Below are positions 13,401 through 28,400 of a stretch of DNA of 64,000 bases, in pieces. This DNA is from Anisus vortex (lineage: Eukaryota > Mollusca > Gastropoda > Planorbidae), in the NCBI GenBank assembly GCA_949126835.1, contig OX421498.1:30660581-30724580 (forward strand). The letters are read 5' to 3'. The translations under genes were made by a program, and so were the position numbers. A model generated the notes under the pieces. It did not search any database. It worked only from the letters and a program-made list of their open reading frames with translations, and was not told the DNA's origin. Each line of letters starts with the position of its first letter. Positions within the stretch are counted from its first letter, which is position 1.

Positions 13401-16400
13401 CATGATTTATGTGTTTCATTCTGATTGGCCCCACACATTTTTTTCTATTTCTTTTAAACTTCAGTAAGGTGGAAATATTTACAGTAACACATGATAAACT
13501 GTTTAAAAGTCTTTACTCTTTTTGGCATTGGGTAATGTGCAGTTTGCATGTATGAATGCAAAGCTTAAAAATATTTCATAATTTGAATATTATTATAATG
13601 TTTTTCTTTTAAAAGTAATTACTGACTAAGAGGGTAACAAGAGTCAGGATGATACAAGGTACAAGGCAGCATTCAGAATATTTTATAAAAATAAGATGTT
13701 GTACCAGATCAATGTGCATTTAGTGAACAATTCTGAGTTATATTAGTAAGTAAAAGGGGGACAGTACCCTTTAATTTATGACCAAATTAAAAAGAAAGTT
13801 GTGAAACTGTGGTTATGTGTAGCAAATATTGTTGACCACACATAGAATTTTTTTTTTAAACCTGATTGATGGTGGATTTATTGATGAATCAAAATGCTTC
13901 AAAAAAAAAAAGATTTAGTCTCAAGTCTTACAAGCTGATAAACATGCTTGGTTACAATTTTTTTAACCCCTTGGCTACCAGAGAAGTCTCATCAATATCA
14001 TTGTTCCATACACTTAACTACCACACCCACATCATTAAATGTTCAGAAATTGTACAATAATTGTTACAATATGCTAAGTCAGCAAATATTTAAAAATTAT
14101 AAATTTTGGTAGTTAAAAGGTTTTTAAAAATGGTGCTATATGTATAAAGGGATAGGGAGGGATGCAAATTAGATCTAGGCAGCTTTCATAGTGTTGTTAA
14201 AATGTGTTTAATCCATGCAGTGCAGTATGTGTCTTAGACAACATAATATTACCTTCTTTATATAGTCAGCTATATCCTTAGCCACTCATCCTTAAATATG
14301 CTAAAGTACATCCTATATACACACCAAATTTGGTTCGAGTATGAAATAAAATCCAATATTTTTAAATACACCATAATGAATGATCAAAGAAAATGGACAT
14401 GTTGGGCATTTAAAACATTATTTTCAATGTTTGGACAGAAAACTCTTTTGCTGTTTTTTTTTTCAATGTTGTGCTTGAATGTGAGTAAAAAGAGTTGTGT
14501 ATCAATCTTTTGTTTTTGTTATTCCCCATGATACTAAAACAAGTTTTGTTTTCTATTGTTCATGATGACCAATGATAGAAGTGGTTTATAAACTGTATAC
14601 AAGTGCTTCACTGAAAGTGAGGAACGTTGAAAGTTGTTTTATTTTTTTTAAAGCTCTAAGATAATGTGCCGTTGTTTATTGAAGTCAATATTGAAAAGAT
14701 AACAAGTAGCCTAGATGTTAGTGAGATTGTGAAATAAAAGTAATAACTATCCTTATTAGACCAATTGGATCTATAGAGCAAGGGAAGCAGAGTTCACAAG
14801 TTTCTTTGGCATGCATGAATATTGTGAGGTCAGCACAATGCTCAGCTGCTTTATCCCCAACTAGTCAGGTACCTAACAGAGATGGATAGACTCAGGAACA
14901 CCAACAGAGATGGATAGATTCAGGAACACCAACAGAGATGGATAGACTCAGGAACACCAACAGAGATGGATAGACTCAGGAACACCAACAGAGATGGATA
15001 GACTCAGAAACACCAACAGAGATGGATAGACTCAGGAACACCAACAGAGATGGATAGACTCAGGAACACCAACAGAGATGGATAGACTCAGGAACACCAA
15101 CAGAGATGGATAGACTCAGGAACACCAACAGAGATGGATAGACTCAGGAACACCAACAGAGATGGATAGACTCAGGAACACCAACAGAGATGGATAGACT
15201 CAGGAACACCAACAGAGATGGATAGACTCAGGAACACCAACAGAGATGGATAGACTCAGGAACACCAACAGAGATGGATAGACTCAGGAACACCAACAGA
15301 GATGGATAGACTCAGGAACACCAACAGAGATGGATAGACTCAGGAACACCAACAGAGATGGATAGACTCAGGAACACCAACAGAGATGGATAGACTCAGG
15401 AACACCAACAGAGATGGATAGACTCAGGAACACCAACAGAGATGGATAGACTCAGGAACACCAACAGAGATAGATAGACTCAGGAACACCAACAGAGATG
15501 GATAGACTCAGGAACACCAACAGAGATGGATAGACTCAGGAACACCAACAGAGATGGATAGACTCAGGAACACCAACAGAGATGGATAGACTCAGGAACA
15601 CCAACAGAGATGGATAGACTCAGGAACACCAACAGAGATGGATAGACTCAGGAACACCAACAGAGATGGATAGACTCAGGAACACCAACAGAGATGGATA
15701 GACTCAGGAACACCAACAGAGATGGATAGACTCAGGAACACCAACAGAGATGGATAGACTCAGGAACACCAACAGAGATGGATAGACTCAGGAACACCCT
15801 ACAGACCAGTGAACTAATCCTGGCCATTATAGAATTTTAACCCAGACATACCATACACTGAAGGAGCATGCTATGGGCTAGGCCAGCGTGTGACTATATT
15901 TTTTGGATTGAAAGCTAGGCAAGGTACTATGATCCATTCTTACTGAGCCCTAGTCAGAACAAGAGAAAAGATTATAGGTTTTTGGAACGCCTGGAAGGGA
16001 AGGGAATGGTGCAAACTTTATAAATGTAAAATTACAAAACAATTATTTAGCCAGGCTTCTTGTGTATCAACATATGACTAAGGATACATATGATTTACAT
16101 ACTGTGCATATAAACATGGTAGTTAAGTAATGAATGCACAGACAAAGGCTTTGAATAAAACCTATAATTACTAATATCAGGAAAAAATACAGAGGAACAT
16201 TTAAAATGATATTTTTTAAAATGTGCATTTGAACAACCGATAAAATCAGGCACAGACACAGGGCCAAATAAAACAAAGAGGTTTTCTCTGAAACAAAGAT
16301 AAGAAAGCGTTCACAGTACAGTAGGCCTATAATAAATTATGAGAGGTCACAAGCCAAAGTGTAAAACCTTCAGTAAATAAATTCAACTAGAACTATTACC

Positions 16401-19400
16401 AAATAACTATAATTATAAGCTCATACAAATAGTTGCTCCTGGGAAATTAGAACCAAAAATACAGCATGTAAAATAATGTCAAACAGAAACCTTGAAAGGG
16501 AAATAATATCTAACAGAAAACCTTCTTTTTTAAAAAATTAAAACAATCAAATAATAAAAATGATCAGATTTTAGATCACATGGCCTGGCTATCAAATATC
16601 TTAAAGTTCAAGCACAGCGGCCTAGATATGGATTGTACTGTTTTATTTCTTCTTGTTTATTTTTTCCTTCTCCCCCTCCCGTGTGTTCTCTCTCCTATTG
16701 TGCTGATAAGATAAGAATGGAGGTCATAGGACTCGAACATGAAATTTTACAGTAATGTAAACCATTTAGAGAGTAAACATTGGAGAGATCATGCAACTAC
16801 CAGACACTATTGAACCAAGCCCCTTTTTTTTATTACTTAAATTCCTCATGAGGGTCTTTAGTGTCTACCATACAAAGGTATAAAACTGAGGTTTATGGTT
16901 CGTAATGTTTCATCATTGATTTGTAATAACAAAAATGTGATAGTTATATGGCCATTATTGTACAGCGTTTCCTAGAATTTCAGCAGTACTCTATTGGGAC
17001 TTAAATATATGAATTGAGCTACAGGCATTAAGAATGAGCCTCAATGAATAGCCCTATAAACAATGAATAAATGTATCAAAATGAATAATGATTTGTATCA
17101 AAACAATTTATATAAGAATAACCTTTTCTATAAAAACAACTCTTTTTAATGTGTTAAATAGGTGATAGAAAAAGTAAGTTTAAAGGTTAATAAATATTCA
17201 GAGAATCTTACTTTCAATGGGAATACCCAAATGCATCAGAGCAAACTCTGCAGCAAATATTTTTGCTTCCTCCACAGTCCGGCATAATTTATTAGGCTGA
17301 ATTGTTTGAGATGCTAGGGCAGGAATGGATACCTGAAACAATGATGGCTAAAACTAAATATGTTAGAAAGACAAGAAGTAAATGGAAACATAAAATTGTG
17401 CAACTAGCAAAATAGGCTACCAAGAAGCATTTACACATTTTATTCATCAGCTGTAGGATACATTAATTGGAAACACATTTTATTTAGTCTAGTTCATAAT
17501 TGGGAATGTATTCAGACCCTAAAAGTTTTAAATGTTTTCACTTAAGAAATTATATTTAAAATTTTCACAAGGGCACTTTGTTTGTAGGTAGTTTAGCCTA
17601 GTTAGCAAAGCATTGAATTATCTTTCAGATGGTCTTCACTCTTGGGTTTAAATCCTGGTAAATGCCAGTATTTGCTCACATGTATGTAAGCTATACAGAT
17701 ACACTTAACCTTTCTTGGTTGGAAATAGCAGTGCTGGCCACACAATCACCATTGTGTACACTGGACACAAAAACATGTGAACTCTGCTTTAATAGCCATG
17801 AACCAAAAGAATCCAAAATGGTTGCTTTACTACTACTACTATAGGTACTATTTTAAACAGGGCTCTTACTCTAAAATCTTTTCAAAACTCCCAAACTAAG
17901 AGATATCCATTTAGCGTCTGTGTAAAATGCCCAATTGAAATGGACATTTTACTGTGGGTGTTTTTAAAGTACTCATGAATTTTAACACACAAAAAAAACT
18001 ACAACACAGAAGTTAAGGACTCCTAAACAACATATGTATTTTAATTAATTATTTATGGTGTATTTTCCTTAATAGTGAAATTCACTTTGGTCAGTTTTTG
18101 TAAGCTCGAGAAGTCAGTTCCCCAAAACTTTCCCAAGTATAATTTTTTTGGGGGAGGAAATAATATTTTTTTCAACATAATATAATTGATAGCATTATAA
18201 TATTCCAATATTTTGAGCTCAATACATTGCACAAGGTTAAAGGATTACTGCAACATGTAAACATAAAACTACCTTGAATAGAAAAAATTGTGATTCGTTG
18301 TTGGTGACTGCATCTCTCTGAATTGCAGAATGTAGTTGGTAAACTGGCAAACCCCAGTGGTTTTTTTGACAAAGCTCTTCCAACACCTTCATTGAATAAA
18401 GAAACATGATCTAATTGTACACTTTTTAATTATGATAGTTATCAGAGTAATTTTCCACAAAAAAAACATTTAAAAAATACAAACTGGGTGAAGGTTTTTA
18501 TTTATTTTTAATGTTGAAAGCTTGATATTATTAATGCATAAGCCAAAAATATTGACTAAATAAATGTTAAATGAGGTAGACTAGGTAGGAGGTTAAAATT
18601 AAGCACTATCAGTCATTACTGACTGGCTTAAAGTATAATATATTCTTTAAAAAAATTTCACTTCAAGAAGTATAACTCAATAATGTATTTCTTTCTATTG
18701 TCCCTAACAACTTAAAAATTATTGCAACAATGCGTAATCTCCTTGAAAAAAAAAAGCAAGAAAAGCAAATGAAAAGCAAAGAGTGGTTAGTTAAAGGTGA
18801 GTAATAGGTGATGGCAGCAGTGAAAAACTGAAAAATGTGTTTTTACACAGAAACAAACATCTTCTAACTTTAATATTTTCTGATAGCTTTTTTCTTTGTT
18901 TGGGTATTACTATATATTTAAATTGCAAATCATTTCTAGTAAGGACAAAATGAATATTGAATGACAAAATTGACTTGGAATATAAGAGTAAGAAATTACA
19001 CAAAGAGGCCCTAAGCTTTGTACCAAATTAAATGAAAACTAAGCCCAATTTTAAATGTGCCAAAAAAAGTGCTTTTTGTCCATCCCCTGAATCACAATGT
19101 CCAATTTACATTATGACACACTGTTAAATTTTAACTCATCTTCACCATGGGGCAATATATCTTGCCCTTTTTAGTGTCAGATATTAATTATTATGTTCAA
19201 CTCATTCTACACAGATGGTATTTTATAGTTCATGGTTCTTATATATTTTAAAATTTATGTTTATATTCTTTTTAAAAAAATCTGTTTTGAAGAAAATGTT
19301 TTTAATTTTTTTATGATTAAGGCAATTGAGCCCACTGCACTGGAAACATTGGGGCATTAGGACACAAATTATGCTGCTCTTCTAAAAAGCTAGGTTTGGG

Positions 19401-22400
19401 GCTTTTTAACAAATTGTTAAGTCTCTGTCTAAAGCCTTTGTATACCATGTACACATGTGGCTCTTGAAGGAAATATCACTTAATGAAGAAAAATGTTGCA
19501 CACCCCCCCACGTGGTTTAAAATTGTTTAAAAATAAAATGGTTAGCTAGATAACCACAAGACTGTCTTTTGTTTCCATGACTTTAGAGGCAGGAGATATT
19601 CTCTGTTGGTATGGAAAAACATTAATATAAGCCGTACTGCAATAGCTTAGCCGCTTTTAAATATGTGCAGATGACTCAACAATTAACACATTTAAAAAAA
19701 CAACCCCCATCTAAATAATAAGCTATGAAAAATCAAGCTGATAAAAGCAACAAAAAAAAATATATATATATATATAGCTGTATTGCAGTTAGAATTGAGT
19801 GTGCAGAATGAAAGTCTGAAGCGTTACGGAAGCATTATTAAAAAAGGGAATCTTTGTTAAATTCTACCTGTACTGGTGATCGAATGTTTAATGGTTTGAG
19901 TGTTGTTGGATTGGTTGGAGTTAACTCCACTCCAGGCAACAGGTCAAAAAGACGAACCTGGTGTAATTAATTTTTGGAGGATAATGTGTTAATAAGAAGA
20001 GTTGAGTGCCTAATGCTTCTGTAAGAAGAGTGTGTTCTTGTGATCTTGTGAGAAATTGTGTACTAAAAACCAATAATATGTACAAAATTCTAGCTACTCA
20101 TAAAACACTTCAAAGTATCAACAATGATGCAAGAGGGAAAGAAAATATTTGGAATCATCCTAAAGAAAACTTATGTGAGTTGTTTTATTGAAACAAGAAT
20201 AAAATACTTAATTAAAAACAAATTAGAAAAAATGTTATGACTTATTTGTGTTATTGAAATGTAAAAAAAAAATCTACCTCTGCAGGATTCCTTCTATATG
20301 ATCCCCTCATGAGTGCTGGCAGGAAATTTTTGCTGCCTCCTGCACCTCTAGATCCAGCGGCTCCTCTCCCTCTCCCACCTCTAACAGCAGCTGATACTTG
20401 TGAGGCCACATTTCTGAAAAGATTAAACACTCTCTCTTAGAGTACCAGCATCCACACATTATATATATACAACAGCCAAAATATAGCTCCATTAGCCTAC
20501 TGGATCACAATCAATCTAATAAAAGTGCTGCTGACGGGGGACCTTTTTACCTACCAAAAGCTGTACAAAAAAACAAACATCTATTGCCCTTTCAGATCAC
20601 TTAGTTGGCATTATTTTAGGCAAATATTTAAATTTTGCCCAATTATAGTAGCTCAACATAGTAGTAGTGTTAAAAAAGATCCATAGCATTTAGGGAAAAA
20701 AAATGTATTACCTATTATTTTCTGGAAAAAAAAATTTACTTGTTTAAAATTAAATTAGAGAAATTGAAAAAATTCTATAAAAGTACTTTAAACACACACT
20801 ATATTAGCCAAATATTCTGTCATTTTTTAAATCTGGCCCAAATGTTGGGCAAATTTTGAGCCAATGCTATTAGGGTAAAACCAAAGTTGTTATGACCTCT
20901 GGTCTTATATTCTGGTCTTATTTAAAACACGCACAGTTACACAAAACAGCATGTATGAACCTATATGCTGACTTATTGGAGGTTTACCTGTGTTAAGAGT
21001 AACACGGTGGCCAAAGGGCAGTGCGTTCGACTGGTGATCCAAAGGTCCTGGGTTCAAATCTTGGTAACGGTTAGGATTTTTCCCAGGACTTGAGGGTGTC
21101 CTTGAATCTAGCCAGCTCTGATGGGTATTTAACATTAGTTGGGGTAAAGTAAAGTGGCTGGGCATTGTGTTGGCCACACATCCTCTAGTATGGCATAACC
21201 ACAGAAACTGGTGAACGCTGCTTCACCAGCCCTATGATCAGTTTGGTCCAAAGAATACTTAACTTACCAGTGTTAAGAAATATATTGTGTAATATGATAA
21301 CTATTTTTGCCATTGCCAATGAAATCACTTTCCAAATGAACTTACCTTCCTGTGTGATCTACAATTGTTCCGAACATTGGAGCAATCATAGAGCTCTCTG
21401 CATTGATGCCAGTAATCTGATCAAAAGAAAATAAAACTGGTACATTAAAATCAAACTCCCAAAAAACAACAACAAAGACTCAGATTATGATTACAAGATA
21501 CTGTGATCTAAATTCACCAGAATGCCCTTGCCTCCTATTACAAGATACTGTGATCTAAATTCACCAGAATGCCCTTGCCTCCTATTACAAGATACTGTGA
21601 TCTAAATTCACCAGAATGCCCTTGCCTCCTATTACAAGATACTGTGATCTAAATTCACCAGAATGCCCTTGCCTCCTATTACAAGATACTGTGATCTAAA
21701 TTCACCAGAATGCCCTTGCCTCCTATTACAAGATACTGTGATCTAAATTCACCAGAATGCCCTTGCCTCCTATTACAAGATACTGTGATCTAAATTCACC
21801 AGAATGCCCTTGCCTCCTATTACAAGATACTGTGATCTAAATTCACCAGAATGCCCTTGCCTCCTATTACAAGATACTGTGATCTAAATTCACCAGAATG
21901 CCCTTGCCTCCTATTACAAGATACTGTGATCTAAATTCACCAGAATGCCCTTGCCTCCTATTAAGAATTGCTATTGGTTGTAAACAGACAAGTGTTTATT
22001 ACATACTTGTCAATAGCTAAAGAAAGATTAAATAATATTTGCAGTATTACAGAGATTAAATTTCCTTCCACTATATAGGTAGGCACTGTAGGTCTAAAGT
22101 AATCACTTACAATGGTCTACCAATTAGCTACCTGCCAAAGGTTTTAAGCAAGATACACTAGACACTATTTAAAATACATATCTTTTGTTTAAATCAGAAA
22201 ATAAGGTTAATATTTATATTAATTGTAACTAATAAAAATTTTAGGGAAGAAGTATTAGAAGTATAATATGGCAAGCACAATGCTCGGCAGACTTTTTCGG
22301 TGCCATAATTGATGTAACATAACTTTAAAGATAAGCACATTGAAATTCAAACCTTAAAATCTTTTCAAAACCTTTCCTAAAACGCTAAAATAAACAAGCC

Positions 22401-25400
22401 ATAACATTTATTTAAAAAAATAACAACCTTGGACTTGGCAAGTTTACTGTAATCATTTTTATCCACAGGTTTAGCCAGAACAACTTCTATCTTTGATCCA
22501 TCTATTTCAAAGTCACCTGTATCCAAAAAAAATTGGTGACACACAAATACAATAATATAGCATTTTATATCTATATAATAGGCAACCTACGCCACGCTAT
22601 ATATGTGGATAATTACTTTTTTTTTGGTAAGATTTTGAAAAACTTTTAGAACTTGTAATTGTGAACAAAATATTAACAGTACATTTCTTTATGGACCTTT
22701 AGTAAAGTATTTCTATGTATCATCTAACATCACAAAACAAAGAGATTAATGTACATGTCTTTCATTGTGTATGAGGATTTCCAAATGAAAAAAGTGCATA
22801 ATTTTATCTATTTCCTTGAAAATGTACCCTTAACACTCCTCTCTTTCCCACAAACTGGGTCAAGTTGCCATAATTATGTAAAACAAAGTGGGTCAATATC
22901 TGCAGGCTTGAGGGGCATAAAACTTTAAGGTAGGAAAAAGGCATTGTTGGGTATGAGTCTGACTATCAATATAAATATGATGTGAAAGGTATGTACCCTT
23001 AGTAGCTTCCAATGCTTTCAGGGCGTCCTCTCTTTGCCTAAAGTGGACGAAGGCATAGTCACGGAGTTTTTTTACTCTTTCAATGCAGTCTTTTTTCCCC
23101 ACAATGTCTTGAAACACCTCTTGTAAATGTTCTTCATTTGTGGAGAGCATTAAATTTCGAACATATAAAATTCGAACCTGTTATGATAAAGTAGATATAT
23201 ATAATTTAATTATGAATGTATGAGACACATAAAAAATTTAAAATTTCAAAGTTAAAAGTTCCCATGTAAGAATTTATTTTTGTAAGCCCTTAAAACTTTA
23301 AGTATGACCTGCCATACTCCTATTCTCTTAAAATTGATTACCTAACATATAAGTTTCACTAAAGGGCCCAGACAAGCTAAATCCACCCCTGATTCTGACA
23401 TGTGTCATCTTTTTGGAAGGATTTAAAATTAAATTAGTCCAGATATATAATATCTATAAATATATCTAAATAGTAAAGTGTTTGCTTGTCTTATTACCTT
23501 GGTATGCTTTTTAAGGTCTGATTAAGCAATGCTTAGGGTGAATCTTTTTGGCCATTTAATACTAGGGTGTCATTTCCAAACCATTTGGTACATTATATAA
23601 CACTGCTATATGTTAAATACTTATCAGCACAAAATAAATTATAAACATATTATTATTATGATTACTCCACAAATAGGTCTAAACACTGGTATAGATTGAT
23701 CGATCATCCAGGTAGCCTAAGTACCAGATGGATAAGTCTTGATATTAATAGCTTAGTTTAAGTTTTTCTTTTTTGCTTACAGTAGCCTACATTGTTCAAT
23801 TTTATAAATTATTTTGATGCAGTGTTCAATACAATAAAATTTGAATGTTCTGTTTTATTAAGCTATAGAATAAACAAATGCCTATTAGGCCTACTATGGT
23901 GACAATGGATGAAAGGGGGGGGGGAGAATTTTTTATAATTTATATTAATACAATTTTCATAAATTAATACAGTTATAATCTATATATGAGTATGTTATAA
24001 TCTATATGTGAGTATGTTATAATCTATATGTGAGTATGTTATAATCTATATGTGAGTATGTTGTAATCTATATGTGAGTATGTTATAATCTATATGTGAG
24101 TATGTTATAATCTATATGTGAGTATGTTATAATCTATATGTGAGTATGTTGTAATCTATATGTGAGTATGTTATAATCTATATGTTAGTATGTTATAATC
24201 TATATGTTAGTATGTTATAATCTATATGTGAGTATGTTATAATCTATATGTGAGTATGTTATAATCTATATGTGAGTATGTTATAATCTATATGTGAGTA
24301 TGTTATAATCTATATGTGAGTATGTTATAATCTATATGTGAGTATGTTATAATCTATATGTGAGTATGTTATAATCTATATGTGAGTAAGTTATAATCTA
24401 TATGTGAGTATGTTATAAATAATCTATATGTGAGTATGTTATAATCTATATGTGAGTATGTTATAATCTATATGTGAGTATGTTATAATCTATATGTGAG
24501 TATGTTATAATCTATATGTGAGTATGTTATAATCTATATGTGAGTATGTTATAATCTATATGTGAGTATGTTATAATCTATATGTGAGTATGTTATTGTT
24601 ATAATCTATATGTGAGTATGTTATAATCTATATGTGAGTATGTTATAATCTATATGTGCGCATAGGTCATAGGAGGAGGGTTGTCTGCAAAATGCACGGG
24701 ATGCAACTGGTAGGCCTATAACTTTTTAAGTAGCTTAAGGGTGGGGAATGGATGGGGGGAGGGGGAATCGGACTTTTTTGGCCTCGGACGAACATTTTTA
24801 AGAACAAGAACCGTGTAGCATTTTAGTTCGGTTATTTACTCAATTTACTGTATTAACAAATTAAATTGCATGTTTAAATCCCACTCGAATTTATATTTAA
24901 AAACTACTTCGATTTTTTTACATTTGAAATGATTTTTTTCTCACAGGCCATTATAGTTAGCCTTCCGTTTTTTTTTTTTTAAGTCTGGCACCTTTTATTA
25001 GTAGGCTTTCGCGCGACTCCTCGAACTGTGTTAGGCTTTTAAGAATTGTGTTAGGCTTTTAAGAATTGTAATCTTTTAACGTTATCATGACGGAAACTAT
25101 CACACTCAATGCATTGTATTTGTTACTCGTTTCCGAAACCACGAAAGTGACGACACACCCTTCACTCGTTTATTAATGACAAGCATTATTTACTAACAGT
25201 GTACTCACAGCTCTCGTGTGGCATTTGAAACTAAAGGAACATCATCCACATGAGACTGGCACATTTTTTTCACACCACCTATATCGTTACGTAGCCTAGA
25301 CATTCGAACTAGAGAGTGGCCTAGCTGCTCACCACAAAAAGAGTAGGGCGTTCGGAACTTAATAAAAGCTTCTTTAATTAAAGAATTGTAATATTAAATC

Positions 25401-28400
25401 ATTGGTTTAGTAGGCCTATGTTTTAGATACATTTTCTTAAATTGTATGTTAAAAGACACTAGGGCCTACTTCTGTACAGAAGATTATTGCGTTAGCCTAT
25501 CTATGAATTGAGTTGGCCTGACTTGCATTTTGGAACTTTAGACGATTGTATTGTTAGGCCTATTCTTTGTTCTGATCCCAACGCCACTGGGTAGAAAGAG
25601 AATTTATTCTTGCGTAGGCTACTTATTAAAAAAAAGTTTAATTTTCTTGTATTTCCTTTTTTTTTTTAAAGACGGGGAAATCGTTTTAAATAATTTAATC
25701 AATCTCCCCGAAGACACTATTTTTTTTTATGCACAAAAACAGACATTGCCGCAAACAAAGCAACTGAGACACCATAAGCGAAGTGCATAAAAAGTCAGCT
25801 TATTGAGGCCTTGGTTGGGCGATATCTCGTTCACGGTGAATGTACATAATCTCTATTACAATGCTCAGATTGACAAAGATTAAAACAAAAATTATTATTA
25901 TTCCATATGCAAGTATAAATGCATGTTATTTATCTTTCTTCCAGAGTGGCATCCACCCGTGGAACGAGTTTTCTGCAGAAACCAACAAAACCAGTAAAAT
26001 GATCATTTAAAACACTAGCTTAATCAAAAAATTTCAAGACTACACTCATACCACGGATAGAAGCGTATGACCCAATTAATCTTGTGCATAGAAGGAGCGT
26101 CTGTAACATTTAAAATTATGTTAAGTGGTGATGCCCCCAAGTTTGATGATGAAGAGCAGTGGCATAAATTGGGTGTACGATGAAACTAGACATGTTTGCA
26201 CTGCACACACACAGACACAAAAGTATACCTGATAGGGGTTAGTTAAGAGCCCTAGATAATAGGACGCGCACGCAAGCAATCATTCAACAACACAAACTGC
26301 CTCATCGGCGGATGTTCAAAGTAAACATTGGCGTTAACCGGCACCCACGACGATTTCTCTTCATCCCAAGTGGGTTACACCATTCAAAGGGAGCTTTGAG
26401 AACAAAGTGAATTATGCCGCCTCCAACTTGAACTTCTGAGGAAGTCGGGAGATGGGTGGAAGATGAAGGAGAGAATTGGATTTGGAAAAAAAAAGTCCAA
26501 TTTAGTAGGCCTACTGTAAATATTTTTTTCTAGTAAGTAAAAGAATAAAAATGTAGATCTACTTCTGTTTCTATAAAATGGCTTTTGTTTAAGCATGTTG
26601 GGCTTATTTTTAAGCCTTAAATATAGATAAACATAAGCATAAAAGCCTTTAGTAGTCTTTTGATAAAACATTTATATAATTTAAAGTAGGCCTACTGGAC
26701 TAATAGCTGAGGGATGGATGGCGGTGTGTGTGTTTGTGTGTGTGTGTGTGTGGCTTATTGTGCGGGTTGCTGTTTATTCAGTCCGGTTACAACTCAACCA
26801 TTAAAGGTCATGATTCAATTAACTAGAAAAAAACGGCTTTTTTCAAAAAGGCTTCCTCATTATATACTTTAATTTTATTGATTTTTACAAACAAAATAGA
26901 TCTAGATGTCGAGTAATTAAAGTGATTGAAACACGATATCGAACTCATAAATTGATGCAAAATACTAAGTAATAAAATGAGGTTCTTTAATTTTCAGAAT
27001 ATGATTTGTTTTCCAGAATATGATTTGTCGACGGAATACTCAGACAACAGATAATAAAAGTCCTAGAGTTGGGATCTGTCCAGATGCGTAGGCTGTTAGA
27101 CCACACCCCCAACTTCCCATATGCCATAGTAAGGCTGTAGCCTACACGTAACTACTAGGGTTGCCAGATAGATAGGGGAGGACACACTGAGAGTTTCATT
27201 TAAATCATTTCATTTTATTTCATTTGAATGCGGATTTAACAAGCAATCAGTACAAATTTACTACAATGGCTGCCAATAACAACCTATTAGTAAATTAACT
27301 AAGAAAAAGTATTGTAAAAATATAATTAAATATAAATTCATGACTTTAAAATGCAACAATACTAGCCTCTCTCTCTCTATATATATATATATATAGCCTA
27401 TATATCAATTGAAAAAAAAACCAGTCAATTCTACAGTTAATACATTATCAACTTTCTTAATTAGGCCGTATACAACATATTTCTCTGACGAACCAACTTT
27501 TTGCAGAAGATCCTCGTTAGCAAGCACAATAGTATACAGCTGTTCACATGTCGTATGTTAACCCTTCCCGTACAGACCTACTTTTATCTATGCTGCCTTC
27601 AGTTCCGCTATATACGCGCCCGGGACTGTAAGGGTTAAAATTAAAAGTTGTACTTTGTAAGAATAAAGTTGTACTTTGTAAGAAGTTAACAGAGTTAACT
27701 AAGAGTCTGTTTCTTTCTTTTGTCCATTGATCGTTCATCAATGAGACAACACTCTTTCCACATTACTATTGTGTCCAGGGATACAGAAAAAAAGTTCACA
27801 AATTTTTAGTAACTCTGAAACGCAACTTGCATTTTTCATTTGGACAACTCCAGTGTTTTGTTTTACCCGACCCAGTTTCTTATTGACAGTAAATAAAAAA
27901 AAAAAAGGCACGAAAAGTGCATAAAGGATTTTAAATACCTTTGCCGTACAAAAGCCGGACATTTTAAGGATTTATAGCTTTGCCTGCCGGACGGAGGACA
28001 CATGGCTTAAAAGGAGAGGAGGTCTTGTTCTTCTTTTGCTGGACGCCTGGCAACCCTACACGCAACCGATGAGGCTCATGGGAGGGGTGGGGAGGGGTTT
28101 CCAGACATAAGCGCCGATCTTTTCTTTTTCCCTCTTTTCTTTTTTTCCCTCTTTTCTTTTTTTCCCTCTTTTCTTTCTTCCCCTCTTTCCTTGCTACTGG
28201 CTTTTGTATCGGGTAATCGTAAAGGAAGAGGAGGGGTGGGCCGAAGCAGGGGGAAATGGGGGGTGGACGGCAGGCGTTCTAGATACCGGTTTCTGGTCGT
28301 TACGTAACTTCAAGCGGCATTCTAGCCTTAGTGGCCCCCACGTAGGACGTCGGCTAACGCGGTGGTGAGAACTGATACCGTGTGTGTCCGGAGGGGAAAG

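Larger units (their letters stand above)
10453..17211 (-). other. Intron 8 of the A1CF-like gene (6.8 kb)
   Basis: It holds a SINE (about 11221-11470), a LINE 3' fragment (11826-11981) and the 28-bp minisatellite (14876-15798). The rest (12-14.8 kb and 15.8-17.2 kb) is AT-rich, and I see no further exon in it. Confidence 0.6.
27156..28058. mobile_element. hAT-like element, 903 bp, with a nested MITE
   Basis: Ends TAGGGTTGCCAGA and inverse CTGGCAACCCTA, the same termini as the element at 37803-38303. A near 8-bp repeat (CACGTAAC / CACGCAAC) lies at the boundaries, offset by 3 bp on the left. The right third keeps GCCGGACGGAGGACA-type subterminal sequence. A piggyBac-like MITE sits inside. No intact transposase. 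Confidence 0.65.

Noticed and set aside
20307..20492. 61-codon minus-strand frame rich in Glu
   Set aside because: Wrong frame of exon 5; the spliced frame gives the RG-rich linker with matching phases.
20905..21177. 90-codon minus-strand frame
   Set aside because: Antisense of the SINE; peptides of this type recur wherever such SINEs occur.
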